Shown here piece by piece: positions 11,019-21,602 of a DNA stretch of 64,000 bases. This DNA is from Gymnopus androsaceus JB14 (taxonomy: Eukaryota; Basidiomycota; Agaricomycetes; Agaricales; Omphalotaceae): NCBI GenBank assembly GCA_009733575.1, contig ML769579.1, positions 54,993 through 118,992 of the forward strand, read 5' to 3'. The notes beneath the pieces were generated by a model that saw only the letters and a program-made list of their open reading frames with translations, was not told the DNA's origin and searched no databases. Within the stretch, counting starts at the first letter, position 1. Every line of letters starts with the position of its first letter. Both the position numbers and the translations under genes were made by a program.

Positions 11019-13943
11019 TCAGGGTATAGTGGAAGCCATTTGTCCGTCTGACTCTACCCGCATCTTCTTGGGGGGACGCGAAGTGTCCATGTACTCTGAC
11101 GATCTTTTGAGGTCCCCTTCTGATTCAGCAACCATCAAATCACGACGCTCGTACATGTCAGTTGCAGCAGCACTCGACGGCGTGGGCACCATTCTTAATG
11201 ATGGTGGTGAGGGGATATATTCCGTCTGCTGCGGTTGGGGTTGTGTAGGGTGACTTGCAGCCTTGCTAGACATTGAGGAGCGCCGGGCTGCCTTCTTGTC
11301 ATCTCCTCCTCCTCCGCCTCGACGATCATTTACATAACTACAAGACAGCGACCGGCGCGCACAGCTTGAGCAGGCAGGATGAGCGCCATCGCATTTCGTT
11401 TTCCGCGCTGAGGAGGTACAGGACAATAATGAATTTTGGGAATTTATTGGGTCTCTACTGCAGACGTACCTCGGCAGAAATTACAGGCCACTACTTTCGG
11501 ACCAGAATGGGAGGTTTGTCGGGATGTTTTTCCAGGGACAGTAGCTGCTCGTTTCCGCTGAGCAGACTGGTGTTCGGATGCAGGTCTGATCGGTGGAAGG
11601 GACGGGGCAGACATCGGGGGGACGGGAGTAGAGGGGGAAGGATCGGGCAACGATAGTGTCGCAATGTGCGGAAGCTCCGTGTCGTAAGCAGAAGACGAAC
11701 CCATGCCTCGCGACCGAGATGAGGATGGGAGGATATCACCTCCCGTTATAGGCGGTAGCGCAGAAGAACCATAATCGGTATGCTTATCAAACACAGAGTT
11801 TCTTCGAGAAGGAGGTTTTGACGCTGCCTGTGGCGAAATAGAGGGCTCGTCCGAAGGTTCATCGCCGCTCTCGCTTTCGCTTTCTTCGTCTGTACGACGT
11901 GGTATACCCCGTCTTCGCTTATTCTGAGGCATATAGTCGCAAGGATGAGACCGCTTGATACATTGAGTGCATGCTGGTCTCCCGCCGTCGCATTTCAACT
12001 TGCGTGCTACGTAAGTTTTAAGCATGGAAAGAACGTGAAAGGAAAAACAAAAAAAGATAGGATCACTCACAACGACAAAAGTTGCACGCCACGGTGATCT
12101 TTTTCGTGCGTTGCTTAGCAGAACCTTCTATCGTAGTATCAGCTGCAAGTCAGCAACAAATCAAAGCTACGTCGCAAAGAGTGGTAAATGACTTACTGGA
12201 ACCACTGCTTTTGACGGAAACACTGTCAGAAGCATTGCGAGAGGCTGGTGCAGATCGGGCGTCTCTTCCAACAGACATGGCTCGAGGTAGTGGATTGTGT
12301 CGATTTACAGAACCTGGAGGCGCCGTGTCTATAGCCAGTACTGGCCGAGAGGAGTGCCCAAGGGGAGCCAAATGAGTATGTGAGGACAAATGTGCCAAGG
12401 AGTGACGAGAAGCAGGGTGTTGTTGTGGTTGAGGAGCGATATTATAATCGTTTCTGAATTTGTCAAATAAATATTCTCTAGTGTACTTCTGAAGTGTCTG
12501 GGAAAAGAGAATTGGAAACGAATCTGATGAGCGGTTGTAGTCATACATTATTTTGACAGGGAAAACTTGCCTCCATGTGATGAAATATAGCTGAACGAAG
12601 ATGAGCAAAGTCGCAGTGGGTTGGGTCTAGGACGTCTAAACTTCCCCACCGATAGATTCGGGTGAATTTTCCGCGTACCAGTTTAGAAGGAGGGTGGCTA
12701 TATTGAGAAGGAGTGTATGCTTGGATTAGATCGGACCTCGACGGAGGCATCCTCGGTACCCCGTCGCTGTGTGAATAAATATCTGGAGAAATAAGCGCAT
12801 ACGGTAGCCGCAGCATCGACGGAGTGTTGTTGGGAGAAATCGGAGGCGAGTTGGTCGCCGATCCATTGTTCGATTTAACACCGTACCCATTTGACGACTC
12901 TCCGTTTTTGGGCAAAACGAAATCCTCTTGGTGTTGGTGATAGGGAGCGTCGGTGTCAAAGATGCCAAAGCCTATTCCGGCGTCCGCGAGGTCGCGCCGA
13001 ACAGCCATCTTTATAGCTGAAATGCGGTCGTTGGACAAGGTATCGGCGCGAGCGATCACGGGAAGGACGTTAACCCGGGCAGAAAGGCGACGAATGCAAT
13101 GAACATCCTGAGCGGGAAGAGTGGGCTTGTAGAGCATTGGATTATTTGTCACAGGAGGCTCTAGAATGACCGGCTCTTGGTCCGGTTGAGAAAAGCTGTT
13201 AGTGCGCGTGCGGGGAACGACAGGAGCGGGCGGTGCAGGTACTGGGGAAGGGATAATTTGATCGGGATCCAAAAAGTAGACACAGCTATGGATAGTAGCA
13301 ATGAGGAAAGAAACAATGAGGCATGGATTGGGAGCAGCCTTACAGATGAACCAAACGATCCTGCGAGTTCCATTCCTAGAGGTATGTCGATGAGAATAGG
13401 GATCATAACAGCACAAAAAACCTACAGCATCTGCGGCCTCGCCCAATCTGCCCTCGATGAACCTTATAGTTTCAGAAATACAACGCTCAGTAGCAGCATC
13501 GTCCTTGAAATCCAGAGACGGAGTATCGACCAAAGTCAGAGTGAATTGGTCTCCACCCTCGGCTTCGAGGTCAATAGGGATGGATGTAGAACGAATATGA
13601 GTTGTCCTAGTGCTGCATCCTTGAACAAAACGAGCGGTTTGTACCAGGGATTCATTGGTAGCTCGACGAGAAGTATTGCAAGTATCGAGAAGGAGCCTCA
13701 GCAGAGCGGACTTGCCTGCGCAATGAGGGGTCAATACAAAGAATCTATGGCAAGTGATAATTGTACGCACCTCCGCGGCACCCAGCAACCAGCAAAGAGA
13801 ACTCTGGAGACGAATTGGCTGAGAGATGGAGATTATTGCACAAGAAAACGCGAAATAAAAGAATAATTACCGGGAGCGCTACTTGTAGATTGAGGAGTAA
13901 CTTCACGTTTCGGATTACCGCGTTCTGCGACTCCGATGTTCAT
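11019..13943 (-). CDS. Septin-like GTPase whose frame continues into two Zn2Cys6 clusters
   Basis: ATG at 13943 (MNIGVAERGN). The septin part has a P-loop-like VAGCRGGKSALLRLL, one residue shorter than the standard GxxxxGK[ST]; the G3-type VDTPSLDF; HxCVYFLDP; VNVLPVIARAD; and the septin unique-element-like YRWGSLDVLDPTHCDF. A GC-AG intron (GAG|GCAAGT) then joins HHME to TLQKYTREYLFDKFR. The same frame continues through a Pro/His/Ser-rich linker and two introns to ACNFCRSRKLKCDGGRPAC..CIKRSHPCDY and, about 165 residues later, ACNFCRARKTKCDGAHPAC..CARRSLSCSY. Both clusters have C-x2-C-x6-C-x6-C-x2-C-x6-C spacing. The stop is at 11019. Roughly 800 residues in all. Alternative: two overlapping genes, with the zinc-cluster protein starting at the internal ATG at 12278. 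I see no septin stop codon before the linker. Confidence 0.7.
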
Positions 13944-14504
13944 ACTAGAGATATTTCCAGTAGACCAAGTTGCTCAGCGCCAGAACGAGGGCAGACTGAG
14001 AAGACCTTCAGCCAGGCGTAAGTACCAAATGTCGGGTCTGTAACTGAAAGGATCACTCCCATAAAATCACCGCGCTTGATGTGCCCCGGACCAATCGGAT
14101 GAAAGCAAGGTCACTCCGTTTCTTTGCTATTATAAATCGTACAATGCTGCTGAAAAATAGGTAGTACACTACATTATAACTATAGGATTCCAGTATCGAT
14201 ACCCAGTCCAAAACTATACACATTATTATAGCCCAAAAGCCAGAAAACCCTCATCGGAGGGCAAGATATCGTGGGAGCCGTAGGCATGCGCCGTGAACGC
14301 ACGTAAACTGCTAAGAAAAGAGCGGATGGCAACAGGAACCGATTTGATATTCGGGTTGATCTGATGTGAAGAATGTGATATGATATGATATGAATGTGGG
14401 GAAGAGGGATTGACTCGAATGCAAGGCCGAAGCCGATTGTCTTTGTTCCGTGGTTCCGTGTCGGTCGTCCATTATTTCGACGCTCAGCGTCACATCATCA
14501 TCAC
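13944..14504. other. Intergenic region between two Zn2Cys6-encoding genes
   Basis: About 560 bases upstream of the septin/zinc-cluster gene and downstream of the next minus-strand regulator. It contains an ATGATATGATATGAATG-like AT repeat near 14376-14394. No gene seen; presumably the promoter of the 13943 start. Confidence 0.35.
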
Positions 14505-16105
14505 CTATCTGCGTGCATTATCGTCTGAATCGTCCTCCCTCTTTATCGTTCCTCTTCGAGGATACCGTGTAGCTGATCTATCTTGATCATCTTGAATCTC
14601 AGCCTGAGGCGGCTGGTCGCTTTCGAGGGGCATTCGCGATGAAGGTAGGATCAATCCTCCCTGAGGAAGTGAGGGAGGATAATAAGGAAGGATCGGCGGT
14701 AGCGAGTGCTGTTGTCGAAGTTCTGCTGCAAGATCATAGTCGTCGCCCGAGGTCGAGTAGTACTGCGAACCCTCGTTGGAAGCTCGAGAGTCGGATACCG
14801 ATGCTGTTGCTGATGGCTTCTTCTTTTTTTGTCCTTTAGGAGCCTTTCCAGGTCCTCGCCGTCTCGGTTGGGCTTGATATACGCATACTTGATTTTCACG
14901 GGCTTTGCAGTTCCAACATGAGGGACGTGTGCCATCGCACCGAAGTTTTCGTCCTGCAAGGATGGTTAGCGCAGGGAAACCATGGAACAAGGTTTGATTA
15001 CCTCGACAGAAATCGCACGCTATCAGCGTCTTCTTCACTCCTTTGGGTCTTACACTGACCCCTTGCTCCGCAGGTTTGGCGACTCGTGGTCGTTTAGGAG
15101 CTCGTCGAGACGGCCCTGGTAGGTATTCGCCACCATCATCATCCTCATCATCCTCAGGCTCGGTCGAATGTCTAGAAGGCAGCGATGGAAGCGGTAGATA
15201 GGAAGCGTGCGTATAATTTCCGGTCCTACTGGCACTACTTGAGGAGGGTGGTTCCCAGCCTCTGGCGACGCTGGTATGAGATCCAGGCTGCTGGTCGAGA
15301 TGAGGAATCATGTACAAGTCTTGCTGTACGCGAGGGTCTCCGCTATACATGACATCTGGAGGAAATTGACGCTGAACTTGGAGAGGATCCATCCCTAGTA
15401 GCAGTTTAAATCTCGCTGATCGTGCAAAGAGTGAAAAATGGACACACCTTGGGTATATGCACCATAATCGTGATACTGTTCGACTTCTCTTGAATAGCTC
15501 TCTCTGCGGTGCTGATGTTCTGGATACTGCTCCAATGGATGCTGGAGAGGCCTGCGGGAATGAAGATATGATTCAGAAACTCGTGGAGGATGATACTCTA
15601 AACGCCGATCGCGGATTTCGTCGTCACGATCTCGGGCCATATTAGATGGGCGAAGTTCAGCAGATATAACTGGAAGAGGCGAATGCTGATATCGGTGAGT
15701 CGTAGTAGACGGACCAGGTTCAGGAAAGTACGGCTGATGCGATGGAATAAACGAATGCTGCTGCATCTCCATGTGAGGATAAGCGAATGGCTGGAGTTGT
15801 CTCGCAGGATAATACGACGATGAATCGCTGCGAATTGGTGCTGGCAAACCCATGATGGCTGGATCGTTGTGAAATGAAGAGAAACGGCGATGCAAAGGGG
15901 GAGAAGGAACTGGACGGAGAACAAAGGGGGAAGCAGATCTTGGCTGCTCTTGCAAGCCTGGATCTTCTTCTAATTCTTCTTCTGTTTCGGGTAGAGTAGT
16001 CCGAGTCGAGCTATCTCTAGAGGTCTGAGGAGCAGTGTATAGATGAGGAATGAGACTTCTCGGAAGAGTGCTGTTGCGTTGAGAGCCTTCGTCCTTGCTA
16101 TCCAT
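14505..16105 (-). CDS. Zn2Cys6 transcription regulator with long disordered N-terminus
   Basis: Probable nuclear DNA-binding regulator. ATG at 16105 (MDSKDEGSQ); stop at 14507-14505. The first exon gives about 220 residues rich in Ser, Pro, His and Tyr. An intron after TQG joins MDPLQVQRQFPPDV and a second low-complexity stretch with an acidic EDDEDDDGGEY patch. The single zinc cluster is split by an intron: LIACDFCR, then GRKLRCDGTRPSCWNCKARENQVCVY, followed by the basic RRRGPGKAPKGQKKKK linker seen in many Agaricomycete regulators. The spacing before the last cysteine is one residue longer than in the clusters of the neighbouring gene. No fungal-trans (middle homology) domain is present. 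It is divergently transcribed from ILV3 across about 560 bp. Target genes are unknown. Confidence 0.82.
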
Positions 16106-16662
16106 GACGAAGGAAAGAAAAGAAAACAGAAAAAAAGGGGGGCAAAATACTAGCATCGACGATCGCCCATGTGTTTTACCTCCGAGCTTGCTAACGGGTC
16201 CAGATAAATAATAAAAAACAGAAAACGGAAGAAAAGGCCGGAGGAAAAGCTCAAATACTTCCACTGAGGATCACGTAGATAACCGGGATATAATTGAAGG
16301 AAGGTGTTGGAGAGAAAAAGGCTGCCAAACAGCCTACAAAAAGTGCTCAGAGATTAAATGTCTCAGTGAGCTCGGAGTACTCATCCTCCTAAATTACACC
16401 GGCCATATCCGGGAGGAAGGGCCCGAAAGTTTGGTAATAAACTCTAATTTTCTTTACACTAAAAATCAAAGCAGAAATCCAAAAAAATCCTTCGCAGTCC
16501 TCAAACGCTTTCCTTGCATTTATTTTTCTCCAAAAGGCAACTTTAACCTCGAGAAAATTGCAAACAGTCGGGGTCGACTCGCGACTCGCTTGGCTGCATC
16601 AATTTGCTTTGGTAATTGAATAATTTTCCCATCGCTTGCATTTTATCTCTCAACTTTCCGAA
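16106..16662. other. Divergent promoter region, Zn2Cys6 regulator / ILV3
   Basis: About 557 bases between two divergent starts. Pyrimidine-rich tracts lie near 16580-16660 just before the ILV3 ATG, typical of highly expressed fungal genes. No discrete operator is recognised here. Confidence 0.4.
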
Positions 16663-19333
16663 ATGCTCAAACCAAAATCTGCACCAAAACCGCTCTGTTC
16701 TCGGTCATTCTGGTCTTCTGCAGCAAAATGGCAGGACAAGCCTATCATGAATCGACACAGCAGGATCGTTACTCAACCAAAAGACCAAGGCGCTAGCCAG
16801 GTCCTTGCTTTTTTCCCTGCTTTTTCGACGCGTCATTTACGTTCCATCTAGGCCATGCTTTACGCTACAGATGGAATTAAAACGGATGATGACTTTAACA
16901 AGGCAATGATTGGCGTAGCTAGTGTCTGGTGCGACGCGCTTTCTCGTTCCCCGCATCCAATATGACTCATATTCTGTTCTCAGGTACGAGGGCAACCCGT
17001 AAGACTTACTCTGCGTGCTTTGCAGTCTTTTAATCCCTCTCTAGATGCAATAAACATCTTCTAGGTCTTGGTCAAGACATTAAAGCTTCTCTTCAAAAAT
17101 CCGACCTTATTGGATACCAATTTGGGACAGTCGGAGTCAGCGATGGAATTAGTATGGGTACCCGTGGAATGTCCTACTCTCTCCAATCACGCGATCTCAT
17201 TGCCGACCAAGTCGAGTCTGCAGCTGGCGGTCACCATCTTGACGGTATGGTCGTAATACCAGGATGTGACAAAAACATGCCTGGTGTACTTATGGCTCGT
17301 GAGCAGGGTCCACTTTCATTTGTGTTCACCCTTGGCTAATTTACGTTCAGTCGGCCGTCTAAACCGTCCCGGGATAATGGTCTATGGCGGTACCATCCGT
17401 GCAGGTTCATGTGAAGGTTCTCCTCAGCTCGATCTCGTCTCTGCGTTCCAAGCATACGGAAAGTACCTCCAGGACGGTCAAACACCTGCCGCCGAAGCCG
17501 AACGATATCGGACCATCCGAAATGCTTGTCCAGGTCCTGGGGCCTGTGGTGGCGTATGTATTCGGTATTTCGACGCGTCTAATACTGATCGAAAATCTAC
17601 ATTTAGATGTACACGGCGAACACCATGGCTAGTGCCGCCGAAACTCTGGGAATGACCCTCCCTGGTTCATCATCTTTCCCAGCAGAATCGTCGGAAAAGC
17701 TTGAAGAATGCGCTTCTATTGGTCCTGCAATGTATAACATTGTCTCCAAAAATATCTTACCCCGAGATATCATGACCAGATCTGCGTTCGAGAACGCGAT
17801 GGTATGTCTATCCTCTCTCACAGTACACCTTTTGGCGTTTAAACTAAGATCGCTGTTTTAGGTCTTGACTATGATTCTAGGAGGTTCAACCAATGCCGTT
17901 CTCCATCTTATAGCCATCGCACATTCAGTGGGAATCACGCTCACCATCGATGATTTCCAGAACGTATCCGACCGCACGCCCTTTTTAGCAGACATTAAAC
18001 CTAGTGGCAAGTACGTGATGGAGGATGTGTATAAAATCGGTGGTATTCCAAGTGAGTCTATAGAATTTTTCCATGCTCCGTGTTTTTCGAGAACCACGGA
18101 GCTTTCATTCCAAAAAACCACTTATCGCGTTGCTGATCGGATTCTTTTTTTTTTACTTTACACAGAGATTCTGCACTTCCTCTTGAAGCAAAAAATGATT
18201 GACGGCAACAACCTAACGGTGACCGGACTCTCTCTTGGCGAAAACCTGGAGAGATGGGTACACAAATACGGAGAGCTCGATTTTAACAGCCAGGATGTCA
18301 TCCGGCCTTTGGACAAGCCCATCAAAGAGACAGGGCATATCAGGTTCGTTCGACGTCCACCCGGCTGCCTACTTTTTTTCCCGAATTCGGTCCATGTTTT
18401 CTATTTCCACCTTCTATTTGGATAGATAGATGGATGGTGGTCTCCTTGTCCCTCGATCTGCCTCCCGAAAATGTACTAACTTCTTCTGTTTGTAGAATTC
18501 TCAAGGGCAATCTCGCACCAGGGGGAGCAGTTGCCAAGATCACTGGCAAGGAAGGTTTGAGCTTCACTGGCAAAGCGCGTACTTTTGACAGCGAAGATGA
18601 CTTTGTCAAAGCCGTCGAAAGTGGGTCTATTAAAAAGGGTGAAAAGACTGTGGTGATCATGCGATATCTCGGTCCTAAAGGCGGACCAGGTATGTGGTTT
18701 CCTTGCTTTCGATCGTTATCTTATTCAGATACGGGAAATGTATCTGTTTTTCCTCATTCCGTGCCTCCGTTTGAACGTCTACGGCTCTTTCCTTTCCGTA
18801 TTCCAACTCCTCTTTGCATATTTAATTTGACCCGTTTTTTCTTTCTTTTATTTGCTACTCACATGTCTCTTGTTCGTCGTTATGCTGGGTGATGCTAACG
18901 TTCCGTTCCTCTGTCGTTTTTAGGCATGCCAGAGATGCTGAAGCCTACCAGTTTGATTATGGGTGCAGGTCTGGGCCAGGATGTTGCGTGCTTGACAGAT
19001 GGTCGATTCAGCGGAGGGTGAGGTCCTTCCCGAATGAATGTAAGCCTTGCCTTACATTCCGTTTCCGTTTTCCCCTTCAGGTCCCACGGATTCTGCATTG
19101 GTCATGTCGTGCCCGAAGCTCAAGTCGGAGGACCAATTGCGTTTGTAAAAGACGGAGATGTTATTTCTGTTGACGCCGTAAGGAATACCATCGAGCTACA
19201 CATTACGACTGAAGAGATGGAGAAGAGAAGGAAAGCTTGGGTAGCGCCGCCATTGAAGGTAACGCAAGGTACACTGTACAAGTATGTGAAGGCGGTTACC
19301 GATGCTAGCCACGGGTGCATTACGGACGCTTGA
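16663..19333 (+). CDS. ILV3: Dihydroxy-acid dehydratase (mitochondrial)
   Basis: Third enzyme of valine/isoleucine synthesis, dehydrating dihydroxy acids to 2-keto acids with an Fe-S cluster and Mg. ATG chosen at 16663 because it gives a basic, Ser-rich mitochondrial presequence ([19 protein letters not shown]). The family is clear throughout: [120 protein letters not shown]. The cluster-binding cysteines are in NPCN, GCDK and GACGG. Ten or so introns, including one of about 230 nt (near 18690-18922). The intron near 16919-16981 contains a perfect ATGACTCAT. No frame breaks. Convergent with RIO1. Confidence 0.95.
16962..16970 (+). promoter_or_regulatory. Gcn4/CpcA-type site ATGACTCAT inside an ILV3 intron
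   Basis: A perfect palindromic general-amino-acid-control element lies in the second or third intron of ILV3, a classic target pathway of Gcn4/CPC1. The sequence match is direct; its function from an intron is inference, and a chance match cannot be excluded. Confidence 0.4.
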
Positions 19334-19489
19334 GACACTAATGCCGGTTGGACGACGTCAAAAGTAAATCCGTGTATCGTACATATGTATCTTTCAAAAT
19401 TCGAATAATATTTTTTATATGGAAGTTACTCTTCCACAGCATCGGGTTAGCGCGCGCTACACTAACTAAATGTCACTTGAAACTGTAGC

Positions 19490-21515
19490 CTACCCTCCTC
19501 GAGACTTCTTCATGATTCTTTTTTCTCGCTCTTCGGCATCTTATTCTGTCTCTTCTCTTTTGCCTCCGCTTTGACAGCCTTTTTTCTCTCCTAAGCAACG
19601 CCATACAATGAATGAGTAATGAGTAAAAGTGAATTGCAGCAACAAAAAAGCCCCAGTGGAACCAACCTTTTTTGCTTCCCGATCCTCATGTCGATGCCCC
19701 CGAGGTTTACGTTCCTGGTACACACCCGCGGAACCAGCATCTGCGTCCTCGCCATCCGCCTCGACATCAGAGCCCGAATCAGATTCCGAGTCGGAATCGT
19801 TTTGCTGTACTTCCGAAACTTCGTTACCACTCTCGTCCACGGTAGCAAATCGGACGGCCGCGGTAGACCGTGAGGCCTTAACCTGAGGTTCTATGGTGGA
19901 GGACGAATCTACCAGCCCTATGGTGTCTGCGTAGATGAGTGTGGCTCCTTCTCCACGCTCTACTGCTTCGATATCGCGCTCTGGGTCGTAGAGCTCGTTG
20001 AGAGTGCGAGGAATGTAGGACTGCTTGAACACAGAGTCCTCATGGGCAGCAGCGGATTCCCCATCCTCTCCAGTGGCGTCTTCGTTAAGCGGCGTTTCTT
20101 CTATCCACTTTCGCAGAACATCCTCGTCTGATGGTGTTTCGCTTGAAGTCGCGAGGTTGTCCTTGATGACGAATTCGAATACTCGTCGGAGCCCAATACG
20201 TTTGACTCCCAATCGCCCAAAAAATTCTTCGACGTTGCTGAGATCTTTCCGTAAAAAGTCAAACGCAGAGGGATGGTCGTGTTCGACGCTTTGTGAGACA
20301 TCGATAATCCAGAGATGGCCTTCGTGGAATAGAATGTTGTACTCTGAAAGGTCGGCATGCACGAGTTTGCATTGGTGGAACATTTTTCGGACGGCTAATA
20401 CCATTTCGATATACAGATCGATAGATTCTGCCACCGAGAGTTGTGCGTCCTTTAATCTCGGAGATGCCCTAAAGGATATTGTTTAGTGGTCAATGGATGT
20501 GGTTGGAAGCAACATACCATCCTTCTTTATCGCCCAGAAAAGTCATTACCAGAACATTTTCCCTGACCTCGATTGGATTCGGACATCGTATACCAGCAGA
20601 GACCAGCCTTTTCAGGTTGCGCATCTCTTTTTCTGCCCAGAGACGAACCATCTTACGAGGGTTTTTACGGCTGTATCCTCTTCGGAACCGATACTCCCCA
20701 GTGACATACTTGTCTCTGTCTTTGAATACGAGGATAGATGTTTTGTATATTTTCAGAGCTAAATGCTTCGAGTCTGGGGTTGAGGCGTGATATACGTTGG
20801 CCTATCAATAATTATCAAGAAGAGAACGAATAAAGTGAATTAGCCTACCTCTTTTCCAGTACTAACACATCCATTCACTTCGTGAATCAACTCTCGTCCG
20901 ATCATCTTGAACAGGATAAGACGGGTTCTAGGGTCCAAAACCTGCTCGTTCGTAGCTCTATCTGACTTGTCCTTTGCATTCGCAGATGCACTGGGACCCT
21001 TTCGATTCACACCAACACCGAGGGTATAAGGAACATCGATTTTGGCTAATCTCGAGTTATACTTTGCTAGGGCCGCTAATTGATCTACGGTCTTGTCTTT
21101 GGATGTAGGACCAGATATAGATTGTGCAGCAGTACTGGATCGAGGATGGTTTATCGCAGGAAGAGCAGCAACAGAGTTAGATTGGTTTAATGCCGAAGCA
21201 GAACCTTGTGCGTTTCCTGAACGAACAGCAACATGCTGTCGCAGTCGATTGAATTGTTTCGTGAAATCTGAAAGAATATCAGTATAGAGAGAATGAAAAC
21301 GACAAGATTGAGGACAGACCTCGCTCAGCTACCTCCCAATCTTCATCCTCTACACGATCATCTTCGTACGTCTCATCAATCTCTTCCTCCTCGTCAGAAA
21401 TTTCGTCCTCGGGTAGATCTTCGCTGTCGTCGGATGAATCTATGTAAGAGTATCCTGCGCGAGGGTCGAGCACTGCTGGAGCATGGTCAAATTGACCGGG
21501 ATGGATAGTGGCCAT
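19490..21515 (-). CDS. RIO1: RIO1 atypical serine kinase
   Basis: Atypical kinase/ATPase of late 40S ribosomal subunit maturation. ATG at 21515 ([13 protein letters not shown]); an in-frame ATG six codons upstream at 21533 is possible. The acidic N-terminus ([20 protein letters not shown]) precedes the RIO domain: [21 protein letters not shown] (nucleotide-binding STGKEA), [49 protein letters not shown] (catalytic loop) and [15 protein letters not shown] (metal-binding Asp). A C-terminal acidic region with [11 protein letters not shown] leads after an intron to a Lys-rich tail ([15 protein letters not shown]...KKSRGG). Length and motif order are normal and no frame break was found. It shares an 87-bp divergent promoter with PPWD1. 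Confidence 0.95.
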
Positions 21516-21602
21516 ATCGGGGCCAAGATTCAAAAAGAAAAATGATTAGCGCCGAGCACCTTTGATCTACCTTAGCGCCCAAATCGCTTGGTTCAAACTA
21601 TC
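21516..21602. promoter_or_regulatory. Very short bidirectional promoter, RIO1 / PPWD1
   Basis: Only 87 bases separate the chosen start codons of two divergent housekeeping genes (55 if the upstream in-frame starts are used). No TATA box is seen. Both 5' UTRs must therefore be very short, or transcription starts overlap. Confidence 0.6.
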
